A DNA stretch of 64,000 nucleotides, from the NCBI RefSeq assembly GCF_047718555.1, contig NZ_JBDNRK010000018.1, forward strand, positions 1 to 64,000, written 5' to 3'. A model generated the notes under the pieces. It saw only the letters and a list, made by a program, of their open reading frames with translations, searched no databases and was not told the origin of the DNA. This stretch comes from Clostridium_I sp047718555. Its GTDB lineage: Bacteria; Bacillota; Clostridia; Clostridiales; Clostridiaceae. The translations under genes were made by a program, and so were the position numbers. Of the stretch, positions 33,374 through 42,373 are shown piece by piece. The stretch's first letter is position 1; the number at the start of each line of letters is the position of its first letter.

Positions 33374-34864
33374 ATGAAAAAAGTAACAATTATTGGCGCA
33401 GGTATATCAGGATTAAGTGCAGGAATATTTGGTAGAAAATTGGGGTTCGATACTGAAATCTATGAAATGCATTCTATACCAGGCGGAGAGTGTACTGGCT
33501 GGAACAGAAATGGATATCACTTTGATAATTGCATACATTGGCTTACGGGGACAAAGAAAGAAACAGATTTATACAAAATATGGAGTGAATTAGGGGCCTT
33601 AAAAAATACAGAAGTATATAATTTTGATTATCTTTTTTCAGTAAAACATAATAACCAAACTCTCTATTTATATAAAGATATAAATAAACTTAAACAACAT
33701 CTTCTTGAAATATCTCCAGAGGATAGGAAAGAAATTTTAGAATTTATTAACATAGTAAAGAAAATACAAAAATTAACTATGCCAACGAAGAAGCCTATGG
33801 ATATGATGAATTTTTTTGACTATATTAAGCTTTCAAAGGATTTTGGAGCCTTTAGTAAACATATCATTCAGTTAAATAAACTATCTATAGAGGAATATTC
33901 AAGTAAATTTAAAAGTACAATCATAAGAAGAGCTTTTATAGAAGGCCTTCCAAATGGATATAGTTCAGCAGCATTATTTTTTGAATTAGGTACATTCACT
34001 TCAGAAAATGGAGGATGGCCTAAAGGTGGATCTTTAGCCATGGCTTTAAGAATGGAAAAAGAATATAAGGCTTTAGGTGGGAAGATAAGGTATAATTCAA
34101 AGGTTAAAAGAATTATAATAGAAAATGGAGCAGCTAAAGCTATAGAACTTGAAGATGGAGAAATCATTAGTGGCGACTATCTTATTCCGGCAGTTGATGC
34201 CAATATGTTAATGAACAATTTCTTAGAAAACAAATACAGAGATAAGGTCTTTGATACTCAGTTTAACAATCCTGAAAAATATCATATTCACAGTAGTGTA
34301 AATATAGGTCTTGGAGTGAAATGTGATCTATCAAAAAGAGATCACTCAGCTTCCTTTGAGGTTGAGCCCTTCAAGTGCGGAGAACTTATGGTCAATACAA
34401 TTGGAATAAAGCATTATTGTCATGAGGAGAGCTTTTCTCCTAAAGGATGTTCTGTAATAAGAATCAATATTTTGTGTAATGATTATGACTATTGGAAAAA
34501 TTTAAAGAAAAATGACAAAAATCAATATTATGATGAAAAGGAAAATATAGCAAAAGAAATTATGCTGAGAGTAGAAAAAATATATCCTGAAACAAAAGGT
34601 AATTTTGAAGTCTACGATGTATGTACACCAGTTACCTATGAGAGATATTGTGGAGCATATAAAGGTGCTTGGATGGGATTTGACTTAACTCCTAAAGTTA
34701 AAAACCTGATGCATAAAGGTAGAATTAATGGAATCGATAATCTTTATACAGCAGGTCAATGGGAAATGATGCCAGGCGGGTTACCATCGGCTTGTCTTGC
34801 TGGGAAATGGGCAATACAAAGAATTTGTAAGAAGGAAAGGATAAAGTTTACATTCAAATACTGA
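33374..34864 (+). CDS. FAD-dependent oxidoreductase, phytoene desaturase/CrtI-like
   Basis: The 496-aa flavoprotein begins with the dinucleotide-binding motif IIGAGISGLSAGIF and the CrtI-type follow-on IYEMHSIPGGECTGWNRNGYHFDN. The C-terminal FAD motif is GIDNLYTAGQWEMMPGGLPSACLAGKWA. Bacterial relatives act as carotenoid desaturases, isomerases or retinol-saturase-like enzymes, but no carotenoid genes are nearby, so the substrate is unknown. AGGAGG precedes the ATG. Probably controlled by the adjacent TetR. Confidence 0.85.
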   Translation: MKKVTIIGAGISGLSAGIFGRKLGFDTEIYEMHSIPGGECTGWNRNGYHFDNCIHWLTGTKKETDLYKIWSELGALKNTEVYNFDYLFSVKHNNQTLYLYKDINKLKQHLLEISPEDRKEILEFINIVKKIQKLTMPTKKPMDMMNFFDYIKLSKDFGAFSKHIIQLNKLSIEEYSSKFKSTIIRRAFIEGLPNGYSSAALFFELGTFTSENGGWPKGGSLAMALRMEKEYKALGGKIRYNSKVKRIIIENGAAKAIELEDGEIISGDYLIPAVDANMLMNNFLENKYRDKVFDTQFNNPEKYHIHSSVNIGLGVKCDLSKRDHSASFEVEPFKCGELMVNTIGIKHYCHEESFSPKGCSVIRINILCNDYDYWKNLKKNDKNQYYDEKENIAKEIMLRVEKIYPETKGNFEVYDVCTPVTYERYCGAYKGAWMGFDLTPKVKNLMHKGRINGIDNLYTAGQWEMMPGGLPSACLAGKWAIQRICKKERIKFTFKY

Positions 34865-34965
34865 TTTGTTACAAATTATTACATAATGTATAAATATAAA
34901 AAGTTACAACATACTAACAGTATATAGTTATATAAATAAAATATTAATAGAGGATGTGTTTTAAA

Positions 34966-35343
34966 GTGAGAAGGCTTAAAACTTTTAATAAGACAGCTAT
35001 TATACTGTTAGCTTTTGCTATCACACCATTTTTGTTTGCCGGATGTGGTAATAAAAACCCTTCAAGTTATCAAAATTCAGCGCAAAATTTAATTGGAAAA
35101 GAGCCTAATAAAGACCAAGTTAAGAAAAGTTATGATGCTACCCTTCAAACATTAGTAAATGATGCTACAATAACTAAGGATCAAGCCGCTGCTGTGTTGA
35201 ATTCTCTTATGGCAAACATAGGTAATATCGGTGAAGAGAGCAGAGAAAAACAAAGAGATAGTTTAAATAAATTAGTAAATGATAAAGTTATTACACAGCA
35301 GCAAGCAGATAAGATAATAAATGCTTTAAAATTGAATAAGTAG
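34966..35343 (+). CDS. Small lipoprotein with two short tandem helical repeats
   Basis: A signal peptide (about 8-28) ends in the lipobox LFAGC, so the mature protein is lipid-anchored outside the membrane. The mature part contains two similar units, LVNDATITKDQAAAVLNSL and LVNDKVITQQQADKIINAL, which resemble SHOCT-like helical repeats. The length is 125 aa from GTG 34966, with AGAGG 12 bases upstream; ATG 34954 overlaps that ribosome site. The role is unknown. Confidence 0.7.
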   Translation: MRRLKTFNKTAIILLAFAITPFLFAGCGNKNPSSYQNSAQNLIGKEPNKDQVKKSYDATLQTLVNDATITKDQAAAVLNSLMANIGNIGEESREKQRDSLNKLVNDKVITQQQADKIINALKLNK

Positions 35344-35507
35344 TTATGTTGTGTTAAGAAAAATTAATTTATCTTAAAGCAATGGTTACAATATTGAAAA
35401 GAAATTGTAATAACTTATTGATATTATGATATAGACATGAAATAATCCTTATTTTGCACTGACAGAAATGTTGGTGTATTTTTTTATAATAAATCTTGCA
35501 GAATACG

Positions 35508-35536
35508 TTTACAAATCAAAGAAAAAATACTATAAT
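35508..35536 (+). promoter_or_regulatory. Sigma-A promoter of candidate small RNA
   Basis: TTTACA at 35508-35513 and TATAAT at 35531-35536 are separated by exactly 17 bases. Confidence 0.6.
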
Positions 35537-35542
35537 TTAGTA

Positions 35543-35611
35543 GAAGAATTTATACCCCAAAATAGAAATATATATAGAAAAAGCATTAGTAGAAATACTG
35601 ATGCCTTTTTT
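35543..35611 (+). ncRNA. Candidate small RNA (~68 nt)
   Basis: A consensus-like promoter ends at 35536 and a terminator hairpin occupies 35583-35610, leaving a transcript of about 68 bases. No start codon with a ribosome site lies between them. The 5' half is single-stranded and A-rich with a CCCC patch (35556-35559), the kind of sequence that could pair with Shine-Dalgarno regions; hfq is encoded in this window. Confidence 0.4.
35583..35610 (+). terminator. Terminator of candidate small RNA
   Basis: GCATTAGTA and TACTGATGC pair (one G-T) around a GAAA tetraloop, followed by CTTTTTTG. An upstream A-run makes it nearly symmetric. Confidence 0.75.
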
Positions 35612-35742
35612 GTTTAAACTATATTAATCTATAATTTAAGTCAATATACACAACATTTTACCGAATCGAAAATAATAAAAGGAATAAAGTTATTAATAAT
35701 ACATAAACTCTTAGAAGATTATGCGAAAGGAATTTATTTTAT

Positions 35743-36069
35743 ATGAGTGATTTCAACCCTCATGACTTTGAGAAAATACTAAATAATATAAAACATAAAA
35801 CAAGTACTTTTGTTGAATGCGATACTGTAAAACCAATTGAAAGTAACCTTAATACTAAAAGCATGATGTTTAAGTCTAAAAACAATACTAAAAAAGATGG
35901 AATGATTATAGTTGGAGAAGATAAAGGTTTAATTGCAGTAGATATAAGTGGAGCTGATAATGCTGTAAGAAGTTTTGTTCTCAGAAACCAGTATGACATA
36001 GATGGAATTAATAATATAATTATATGGTTTAAAGAGAATTATGCATTAGAAGAAAGTCTTATTAAATAG
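35743..36069 (+). CDS. Conserved-looking hypothetical protein (108 aa)
   Basis: This is a soluble small protein with a polar, Lys/Asn-rich N-terminal half and a folded C-terminal half (DGMIIVGEDKGLIAVDISGADNAVRSFVLRN, then IIIWFKENYALEESLI). There is no signal or TM segment. AAAGGAA lies about 12 bases before the ATG. I do not recognise the family. The following 190 bases contain a weak GGAATCG/CGGTTC hairpin with T-tail, probably its terminator. Confidence 0.55.
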   Translation: MSDFNPHDFEKILNNIKHKTSTFVECDTVKPIESNLNTKSMMFKSKNNTKKDGMIIVGEDKGLIAVDISGADNAVRSFVLRNQYDIDGINNIIIWFKENYALEESLIK

Positions 36070-36184
36070 GTTTCTGCTTCATCTTTAAATAATTCCATTA
36101 CAGTTGTTATGACTTAATAAAAATGTTGAAAGGAATCGTTAATGCGGTTCTTTTTTAATGGGAAAATATATAATTATACAAGTT

Positions 36185-36220
36185 ATCTTAATGTTCTCTT
36201 AACATTAAATCTGATAAAAT
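36185..36220 (+). promoter_or_regulatory. Response-regulator box upstream of the two-component operon
   Basis: TTAATGTT (36188-36195) and TTAACATT (36199-36206) are direct repeats with 11-base period, the layout bound by OmpR/PhoB-type regulators. A TAAAAT -10-like element follows at 36215. The same arrangement occurs at 38641-38659. Confidence 0.65.
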
Positions 36221-36259
36221 ATTATATTGGGACTTTTAAAATTTAAAGAAGGTGAGAAT

Positions 36260-36931
36260 ATGAATTTATTAATAGTAGAAGATGATAAAGAACTATGTGC
36301 TTTATTAAAAGACGGTTTAAAAAAATATAATTATATATGTGATACTGCCTATGATGGGGAAGAAGGGTTGTATTATATAGGAATAAATGAATATGATGCA
36401 ATAATTCTAGATATAAATTTACCTAAGATTGATGGAATAACCCTCTGCAAAACTGTAAGAGAAAAACTTATAACAACACCAATAATAATGCTGACAGCAA
36501 GGACAGATACAGAGGATAAAATAATTGGGCTGGACAGCGGGGCAGATGACTATTTAGGAAAGCCCTTTGCACTTAAAGAATTGAGAGCCAGACTACACGC
36601 TTTAATCAGACGTAATTATAATAAGCCTTCCAATATAATTAAAATAGGAGAATTATTCATAAATACTAAGGAAAAAACAGCAGCGTTAAATGAAGAAGAA
36701 ATTGAATTAACTGCAAGAGAATATGATATTTTAGAATTATTATGTTATAATTACCCAGGAATTTTGTCATCAGAGAAAATAATCGAACATGTATGGGGAG
36801 CAGAAAGCAACGAATTTTCTAATGTCATTAGAGTACATATTACCAACTTAAGGAGAAAATTAAAAGATAGTAATGGCGAAACTTTAATTGAAACATTGAG
36901 AGGAAAGGGATATAGAATATGCTTAAAATAA
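36260..36931 (+). CDS. OmpR-family response regulator
   Basis: The receiver domain has the acidic pocket at the start (IVEDDKE), phosphoacceptor D51 (ILDINLPKIDG), and the switch/lysine region (MLTART...GKPF). A C-terminal winged-helix DNA-binding domain follows (LTAREYDILELLCYN...IRVHITNLRRKL). ATG 36260 has GAAGGTGAG before it; the TTG at 36227 has none. Length is 223 aa. It overlaps the sensor kinase gene by 13 bases, so they are translationally coupled. Likely targets are its own operon and the downstream transport operon. Confidence 0.92.
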   Translation: MNLLIVEDDKELCALLKDGLKKYNYICDTAYDGEEGLYYIGINEYDAIILDINLPKIDGITLCKTVREKLITTPIIMLTARTDTEDKIIGLDSGADDYLGKPFALKELRARLHALIRRNYNKPSNIIKIGELFINTKEKTAALNEEEIELTAREYDILELLCYNYPGILSSEKIIEHVWGAESNEFSNVIRVHITNLRRKLKDSNGETLIETLRGKGYRICLK

Positions 36932-38358
36932 GAAATAGAATAGCATTATTATATAGCTTGCTTACTATTGCTTTAATCATTATTTGTGTAATTTTATTTT
37001 ACTGCTTTTTAAAAATAAATATCGATAGACAGCCTATACTATCAAGTATTATATCTAATAAATCTTATAATGTATCTATACCAAAAGAGAAAGGAGCAAA
37101 AGCTAATGATGCAAATAATAAGATTACCATAGCTTTAAAAGATAATAGTATTAACAATAGCATAGGAAAAGATTTATATTCTAAAAACTCTCTTCTTATG
37201 ATTCTAGATAAAGATAATAATGTCCTTTATTCAGAACATTTACCAAATAATTTTGATGAAAATCTAATAAATAAAGCTTACGGAGCCAAAGGTATAGAAT
37301 CGAATTTTAAAAATATGAATGAAAATGATATTATAAATAATCATAATAAAAATAATATACTTATTATTTTAGATGAAAATAACAAAGTTATTCGCTATCA
37401 AATATTACCTGATGATTTTCGTCTATATAACGGTGAAAACTCCTCAAAGGTTATAAATCTCACTTGGGAAAATTTTCAAAATATATTTATGAATATTCTT
37501 TACCAAAGAATTATTTTAGTTATTTTGATAGTAATAGCTATAATTTTAGTGATAAATTTTATTTTAAGCAGACAATATGCTTCCTTTGCATTAAGACCCT
37601 TAATTGAATTTACAGGTAAGGTTAAAAGGCAGAAAAATTTTGAAACTATAGAACTTATTGAACCCACAAAAACTAAAGATGAAATTTATGATTTAACAGT
37701 GGCTTATAATGAGGCTTTAAGTAAAGTCAAATTATCCTACGAAAACCTGCAAAGATTAAATTCCTATGTCTCCCATGAACTTAGAAATTCCTTAGCAGTT
37801 TTAAGAGCTAAAATAGAAATCGGAGAAGATACTAAGGAAATTACACAATATATAGATAGCTTAAATGGAGTTATTACTGATATTTTAGCTATGTCCACTT
37901 CCAGTTTATCCAATAATGAAGAGACAGTAGATTTAGCTTTAGTCTGTGCCAAGATAGTTGATGAATATACTGTAATTTTCAACAATATAAAATTTAATAT
38001 GCCGGAAGATGGTGTTGAAGCAATTAAGGGAAAGGAAATCTGGATAGAAAGATGTATTGTTAATCTTATTGATAATGCTATGAAATTTGTAGACAAAAAT
38101 AAAACTAATAATGAAATAAATATCCAGGTTTCAGAAGATGACACAAATATCATTGTAGAAGTTTATGATAATGGTATTGGTATTGATGCGTCTAAATTTC
38201 ATGAAATATTTACACCTTACTATGGAACTAAAAGGAGAACAAGTACAGGTATCGGCCTTGCCTATGTAAAACATGTAATGGATCTTCATAAAGGTAAAGT
38301 GTTAGTTGAAAGTAAGAAAGGGGAATATTCTAAATTTTCTTTAGTATTTTTTAAGTAA
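36919..38358 (+). CDS. Membrane sensor histidine kinase
   Basis: Two TM segments (about 8-30 and 192-215) enclose an extracytoplasmic domain of ~160 residues, very rich in Asn, Lys and Asp. The cytoplasmic part has a short linker, the HisKA box with H286 (SYVSHELRNSLAVLRAKI), and HATPase motifs NLIDNAMKF (N box), DNGIGID (G1) and TGIGLAYVKHVMD (G2). The length is 479 aa. It is the partner of the overlapping response regulator. The ligand is unknown; the adjacent solute-binding protein operon suggests a sugar or related compound, or envelope stress. Confidence 0.9.
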   Translation: MLKIRNRIALLYSLLTIALIIICVILFYCFLKINIDRQPILSSIISNKSYNVSIPKEKGAKANDANNKITIALKDNSINNSIGKDLYSKNSLLMILDKDNNVLYSEHLPNNFDENLINKAYGAKGIESNFKNMNENDIINNHNKNNILIILDENNKVIRYQILPDDFRLYNGENSSKVINLTWENFQNIFMNILYQRIILVILIVIAIILVINFILSRQYASFALRPLIEFTGKVKRQKNFETIELIEPTKTKDEIYDLTVAYNEALSKVKLSYENLQRLNSYVSHELRNSLAVLRAKIEIGEDTKEITQYIDSLNGVITDILAMSTSSLSNNEETVDLALVCAKIVDEYTVIFNNIKFNMPEDGVEAIKGKEIWIERCIVNLIDNAMKFVDKNKTNNEINIQVSEDDTNIIVEVYDNGIGIDASKFHEIFTPYYGTKRRTSTGIGLAYVKHVMDLHKGKVLVESKKGEYSKFSLVFFK

Positions 38359-38546
38359 TAATACATTTACATAAAATTAAGATATATCAATGCTTTGAGG
38401 GATTACTTGCCGAGTCAAAGTTAAAATTTTTATATTATTCTAAACTATATAATTTCAAATTTATAAATGGCTAAATAATGTTTCTTATAGATTTGGATAT
38501 GAATTTTTATTAATAGATTTTTTGTGATATAAATTACATAATTTAT

Positions 38547-38620
38547 ACTCCTGAAATTTGTAATTTCAGTATAGCTAACAAACAATGCTATAGGAATTAC
38601 GAATTTTAGGAGTTTTTTAT
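38547..38620 (+). terminator. Long imperfect hairpin terminator after kinase gene
   Basis: ACTCCTGAAATT...TATAGC and GCTATA...AATTTTAGGAGT form a ~28-position stem with several mismatches, then TTTTTTATTT. It lies between the kinase gene and the transport operon promoter. Confidence 0.7.
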
Positions 38621-38637
38621 TTATGCATAATAATACC

Positions 38638-38675
38638 ATCTTAACGTTATATTAACATTTCATTTGCTAATATAA
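38638..38675 (+). promoter_or_regulatory. Response-regulator box upstream of the transport operon
   Basis: TTAACGTT (38641-38648) and TTAACATT (38652-38659) repeat with 11-base period, matching the box before the response regulator, including the preceding ATC and a similarly placed downstream TAATAT. Confidence 0.65.
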
Positions 38676-38709
38676 AGACAACAAACAAAAATATTAAGAA
38701 GGTGAAGTA

Positions 38710-40068
38710 ATGAAGAGAAAAAAAATTATATTATTTATAACCCTACTAATAATTATATCAGTTCTAGGTATTTATCCTGTAATAAATAAGAAAAATTTAA
38801 ACTCCAAAGAGAGTAATACTTTAAAAATCTATCTTACAGGGAAAAATGGGAAATATGATAACAGGATGAAGGTGATTATTGATGAATTTGAAAAAAAATA
38901 TCCTAATATAAAAATTGAAAAGGTAATAGTTGACAATAGTTTTGGAAATGAACAATATGCAAAAAAAATGCTTACAGATACTTTAGCAGGAAATGGTCCA
39001 GATATATTAGTTTTAGATAATATGAGTACAATAAATCTAGAAAAATCTGAAATGCTTCTAGATTTAAAACCTCTTATGGAACAGGATAAAGATTTAAAAA
39101 AAGAAGACTATAATACAAAAGTTATTGAGGCAGGCTTATACAATGGTAAACAGTTAATAATGCCTTTAGATTATTATATTAATGAATATATAACCACTGA
39201 ACAGCTTTTAAAAGATAACAATATTAAATTGGAAGATAAGTACTCTCTAAAAGATTTTATGAATGCATTGGGTGGATATATTTCTTCAATAAATGGAAAT
39301 AAAAATAAATTTCTCTTTGCCACGCCAATGAATATAGGAGATTTTTTAGCCAGCAGTGGTGAAGAATTTATTGATTACAACAATAAAAAAGTATATTTTG
39401 ATAAACCAGAATTTAAAGAAATAATAGATAATTATAAGAAGATTTATAAATCATCTAAAAAGTCAGCAGACATTTCAGGTTATTTTGGCACTAATGGTTT
39501 TGAAGATTTAAAAAATGAGAGTGCTTTATTTTCAAATGACCCTCTTATTATAAACGATACTTTCTTTGAATATGAATCTCTAATAAGTCAAGTTATGGGA
39601 GAAACACAAATTATAAATAGTATGCCAAGCTACAAAGGAGATGATAAACCTACTGCTATCATTGACCGCTCCTTAGCAATTAGTAAAAATTGTAAAAATA
39701 AATCGGCAGCATATAACTTTATAAAAATTGCTATTTCTGAGGATATACAATCATCACCTAATTTGTATTCCTCTATACCAGTTAATACAAAGGCTATAAA
39801 AGATTTGAAGCAGCAATATATGAATGAAGTAAATAATATTTTTCAATTGCCTTTCATTAAAACAAAAATAGTAAAGCAGCCATTATCTGATAATTTGCAA
39901 AAATATTACAGCAAGGTAACAGATAATATACAAAATGCTGTGATTACTGATTACGAAGTAGATCAAATAATGATGGAATCTTTGACTCCATATTTTGAGG
40001 ATAAGTCATCTTATGAAACTTGTGTAAGAGCTTTAGAAAACAAAATCAAATTATATCTTAATGAGTAA
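38710..40068 (+). CDS. Extracellular solute-binding protein (family 1-like)
   Basis: This is the ligand-binding component of a carbohydrate-type ABC importer. After one N-terminal hydrophobic segment (5-25) the chain follows the family pattern: LKIYLTGKNGKYDNRMKVIIDEFEKKYPNIKIE, then LAGNGPDILVLDNMS and YIPLDYY-like MPLDYYINEYIT. The N-terminal segment lacks the usual lipobox cysteine, so it may be anchored by an uncleaved helix. The length is 452 aa. GAAGGTG precedes the ATG. It is first gene of the operon behind the regulator box. Confidence 0.8.
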   Translation: MKRKKIILFITLLIIISVLGIYPVINKKNLNSKESNTLKIYLTGKNGKYDNRMKVIIDEFEKKYPNIKIEKVIVDNSFGNEQYAKKMLTDTLAGNGPDILVLDNMSTINLEKSEMLLDLKPLMEQDKDLKKEDYNTKVIEAGLYNGKQLIMPLDYYINEYITTEQLLKDNNIKLEDKYSLKDFMNALGGYISSINGNKNKFLFATPMNIGDFLASSGEEFIDYNNKKVYFDKPEFKEIIDNYKKIYKSSKKSADISGYFGTNGFEDLKNESALFSNDPLIINDTFFEYESLISQVMGETQIINSMPSYKGDDKPTAIIDRSLAISKNCKNKSAAYNFIKIAISEDIQSSPNLYSSIPVNTKAIKDLKQQYMNEVNNIFQLPFIKTKIVKQPLSDNLQKYYSKVTDNIQNAVITDYEVDQIMMESLTPYFEDKSSYETCVRALENKIKLYLNE

Positions 40069-40081
40069 AGGAGCTAATGTA

Positions 40082-40591
40082 ATGAAAAGTAAAAAAAATA
40101 TAAAAATTGTGATAAGTGTAGTTAGTCTGGTTATTTTGATGTTTGCAGCAGGATGTTCAAATACAAATACAAATAAAAATTCTGGCAATCAACAATCTTC
40201 AGCAACCAGTGGAAATTCCGAAAATAATAAATCTTCCAATGCAGCATCACCAGATGACGAAGCAAAGAATGCAACCCTAAGCGGCACAGTAACAAAAACA
40301 GATGGAAACAAGATAACTATTATAAAAAAAATAGAAAATAAGAATGGATCAGCATCAGCACCTAAAATAGGATCAGCAGAAGCGGCTAAAAATATGGTTA
40401 CGTTTGAAGTTTATAATAACACTGCTGTAATTGTAAGAACTGTAACTGGCAAAGGAGCGGCGAATTCAGTTGGAAAAGATACAACTGGCTCCATATCAGA
40501 TATTAAAGTGGATTCATTTGTAGACGTGTGGACTAAAAAAGATGGAGATACAGTTACTGCTACAAAGGTAATAGTATATATATTTAATTAA
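40082..40591 (+). CDS. Small lipoprotein
   Basis: The lipobox MFAAGC ends a clean signal peptide (about 5-24). A Ser/Asn/Gln-rich linker to about residue 60 leads to a compact beta-rich domain (ATLSGTVTKTDGNKITIIKKI...SFVDVWTKKDGDTVTATKVIVYIFN) like OB-type DUF5666 domains. ATG 40082 has AAAGGAG at 8 bases; the upstream gene ends 14 bases earlier. It is likely co-transcribed and surface-exposed, perhaps as an accessory to the adaptor protein downstream. Confidence 0.65.
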   Translation: MKSKKNIKIVISVVSLVILMFAAGCSNTNTNKNSGNQQSSATSGNSENNKSSNAASPDDEAKNATLSGTVTKTDGNKITIIKKIENKNGSASAPKIGSAEAAKNMVTFEVYNNTAVIVRTVTGKGAANSVGKDTTGSISDIKVDSFVDVWTKKDGDTVTATKVIVYIFN

Positions 40592-40659
40592 GAAACGCTG
40601 GAGTAATAATATCACCAATTAAACATTATTTTTAACAAGTAAGGGAGGGAATAGAGATA

Positions 40660-41514
40660 GTGAATTACAATAAGCGAGAAAGCATAATAGGCTATATTTT
40701 CGCAGCTCCATCCATAATAGGATTTCTGTTATTCTTTGGAATTCCTTTCATAATAAGTTTGGTGTATTGTTTTACACAAGGAGCTGGAAATGTAGAGTAT
40801 GTTGGTTTTAAAAATTTTATAGATTTATTTAATAATAGCGCCTTTCAATTAGCAGTTAAAAATACATTGTTATTTAATTTAATAAGTGTACCATTAGTTA
40901 TTATAATATCTTTAGGAATCACTATTATTTTGAATAGTAAGATAAAAAGAGGTTCCTTCTTTAGAACGGTATTAACTTTACCACTGGTTATTCCTGTAGC
41001 CTCTGTAGTGCTTGTATGGCAGATATTCTTTGCTCATACAGGTACTGTTAATCAGCTGCTTTCTAAACTAGGTATTGTTGGACCGGATTATCTTAGTACA
41101 GGCTGGTCATTTTTTATTCTTGTTTTACTTTATGTATGGAAAAATTGCGGCTACAATATGATAATATTTCTTGCAGGACTAAACAATGTACCAAAGGAAT
41201 ACTATGAGGCAGCAGCCATTGACGGCTATGGAAAGGTGGGCATTTTTTTTAATATTACTTTACCGTTAATAGTTCCCACCATATTCTTTGTATTTATAAT
41301 TTCACTTATAAATTCATTGAAAATTTATAGAGAGGCCTACCTGCTTTCAGGACAATATCCTGATTCGAGCATTTATATGCTGCAGCATTTTATAAACAAT
41401 AATTTTGCCAATTTAAATTATCAAAGACTTTCCACTGCATCAGTTATAGTTTTTATTTTTATATCAATTTCCATTTATTTTTTATTTAAATTGCAGAACA
41501 AATATGATGTATAA
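40660..41514 (+). CDS. Carbohydrate ABC transporter permease (MalF/UgpA-like)
   Basis: This is an integral membrane permease with six predicted TM segments in 284 aa. The EAA coupling loop is EYYEAAAIDGYGKVGIFFNITLPLI, so it should dock an ATPase. The N-terminal IGYIFAAPSIIGFLLFFGIPFIISLVYCF is typical. GTG 40660 has AGGGAGGGA upstream. The second permease follows within 12 bases. Confidence 0.9.
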   Translation: MNYNKRESIIGYIFAAPSIIGFLLFFGIPFIISLVYCFTQGAGNVEYVGFKNFIDLFNNSAFQLAVKNTLLFNLISVPLVIIISLGITIILNSKIKRGSFFRTVLTLPLVIPVASVVLVWQIFFAHTGTVNQLLSKLGIVGPDYLSTGWSFFILVLLYVWKNCGYNMIIFLAGLNNVPKEYYEAAAIDGYGKVGIFFNITLPLIVPTIFFVFIISLINSLKIYREAYLLSGQYPDSSIYMLQHFINNNFANLNYQRLSTASVIVFIFISISIYFLFKLQNKYDV

Positions 41515-41526
41515 GGAATGATGATC

Positions 41527-42363
41527 ATGATAAAAGAAATAAAAGAAAATATATTTTTAAAAGTAATTAAATACTTAATCTTAATTATTTTTACTGTCTG
41601 TGCCTTACTGCCAGTAGTATATATGATCTCTAGTTCATTTATGGGTATGGCACAAGTTAATCAATCACTTTCAGATTATAGCTTTCATATTGTTCCAGAC
41701 TCCTTTACACTAATTCAATATTATGAAGTTTTTCTTAGAAGTCCTGAATTTTTATTGAAATTTTGGAATTCTATAATACTTACACTACCTACAGTCATTG
41801 GACAAATAGTAATATCTGTTTTAGGAGCTTATGCTTTTGCAAAGATAAAATTTCCATTTAATAAACCTATATTTTTTATGTTTATTTTACTTATGCTAAT
41901 GCCCTATCAGGTAACTCTTATACCAATATATATTATTCTCAAAAAGATGAATCTAGTAGGGAGCTATGCTTCAGTAATACTTCCAGGAATGTTTTCAACC
42001 TTTGGTGTATTCTTATTAACACAGTTTATAAAAGCTATTCCGGATGAACAGTGTCAGTCTGCAAAGGTTGATGGAGCTAATCATATTCAAATATTATTTA
42101 AAATTATATTGCCTCAATGCAAAGGTGCTGTGGCTTCGCTTGCCATACTCAGCTTTTTAGATAACTGGAATATGATAGAACAGCCTTTAATTTTGCTGGA
42201 AAATACAAAACAACCAATGTCTATTTTTTTATCACAAATTAATCAAACAGAACTTAGAGTAGCTTTTGCAGCAGGAGTACTATTTATGATTCCATCAATA
42301 CTTATATTCTTAAAAGGGGAAAAAGAACTGATGGAAGGAATACAGCATCTTGATTTAAAATAG
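41527..42363 (+). CDS. Carbohydrate ABC transporter permease (MalG/UgpE-like)
   Basis: This is the second permease subunit, with six TM segments and the EAA loop DEQCQSAKVDGANHIQILFKIILPQC, in which the usual first residues E-A-A are replaced by Q-S-A. ATG 41527 has AAGGA at 9 bases; in-frame ATGs at 41518 and 41521 lie against that ribosome site. The length is 278 aa. Together with the previous protein it forms the channel for the solute-binding protein at 38710. Confidence 0.88.
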   Translation: MIKEIKENIFLKVIKYLILIIFTVCALLPVVYMISSSFMGMAQVNQSLSDYSFHIVPDSFTLIQYYEVFLRSPEFLLKFWNSIILTLPTVIGQIVISVLGAYAFAKIKFPFNKPIFFMFILLMLMPYQVTLIPIYIILKKMNLVGSYASVILPGMFSTFGVFLLTQFIKAIPDEQCQSAKVDGANHIQILFKIILPQCKGAVASLAILSFLDNWNMIEQPLILLENTKQPMSIFLSQINQTELRVAFAAGVLFMIPSILIFLKGEKELMEGIQHLDLK

Positions 42364-42373
42364 GAGGATTTAT

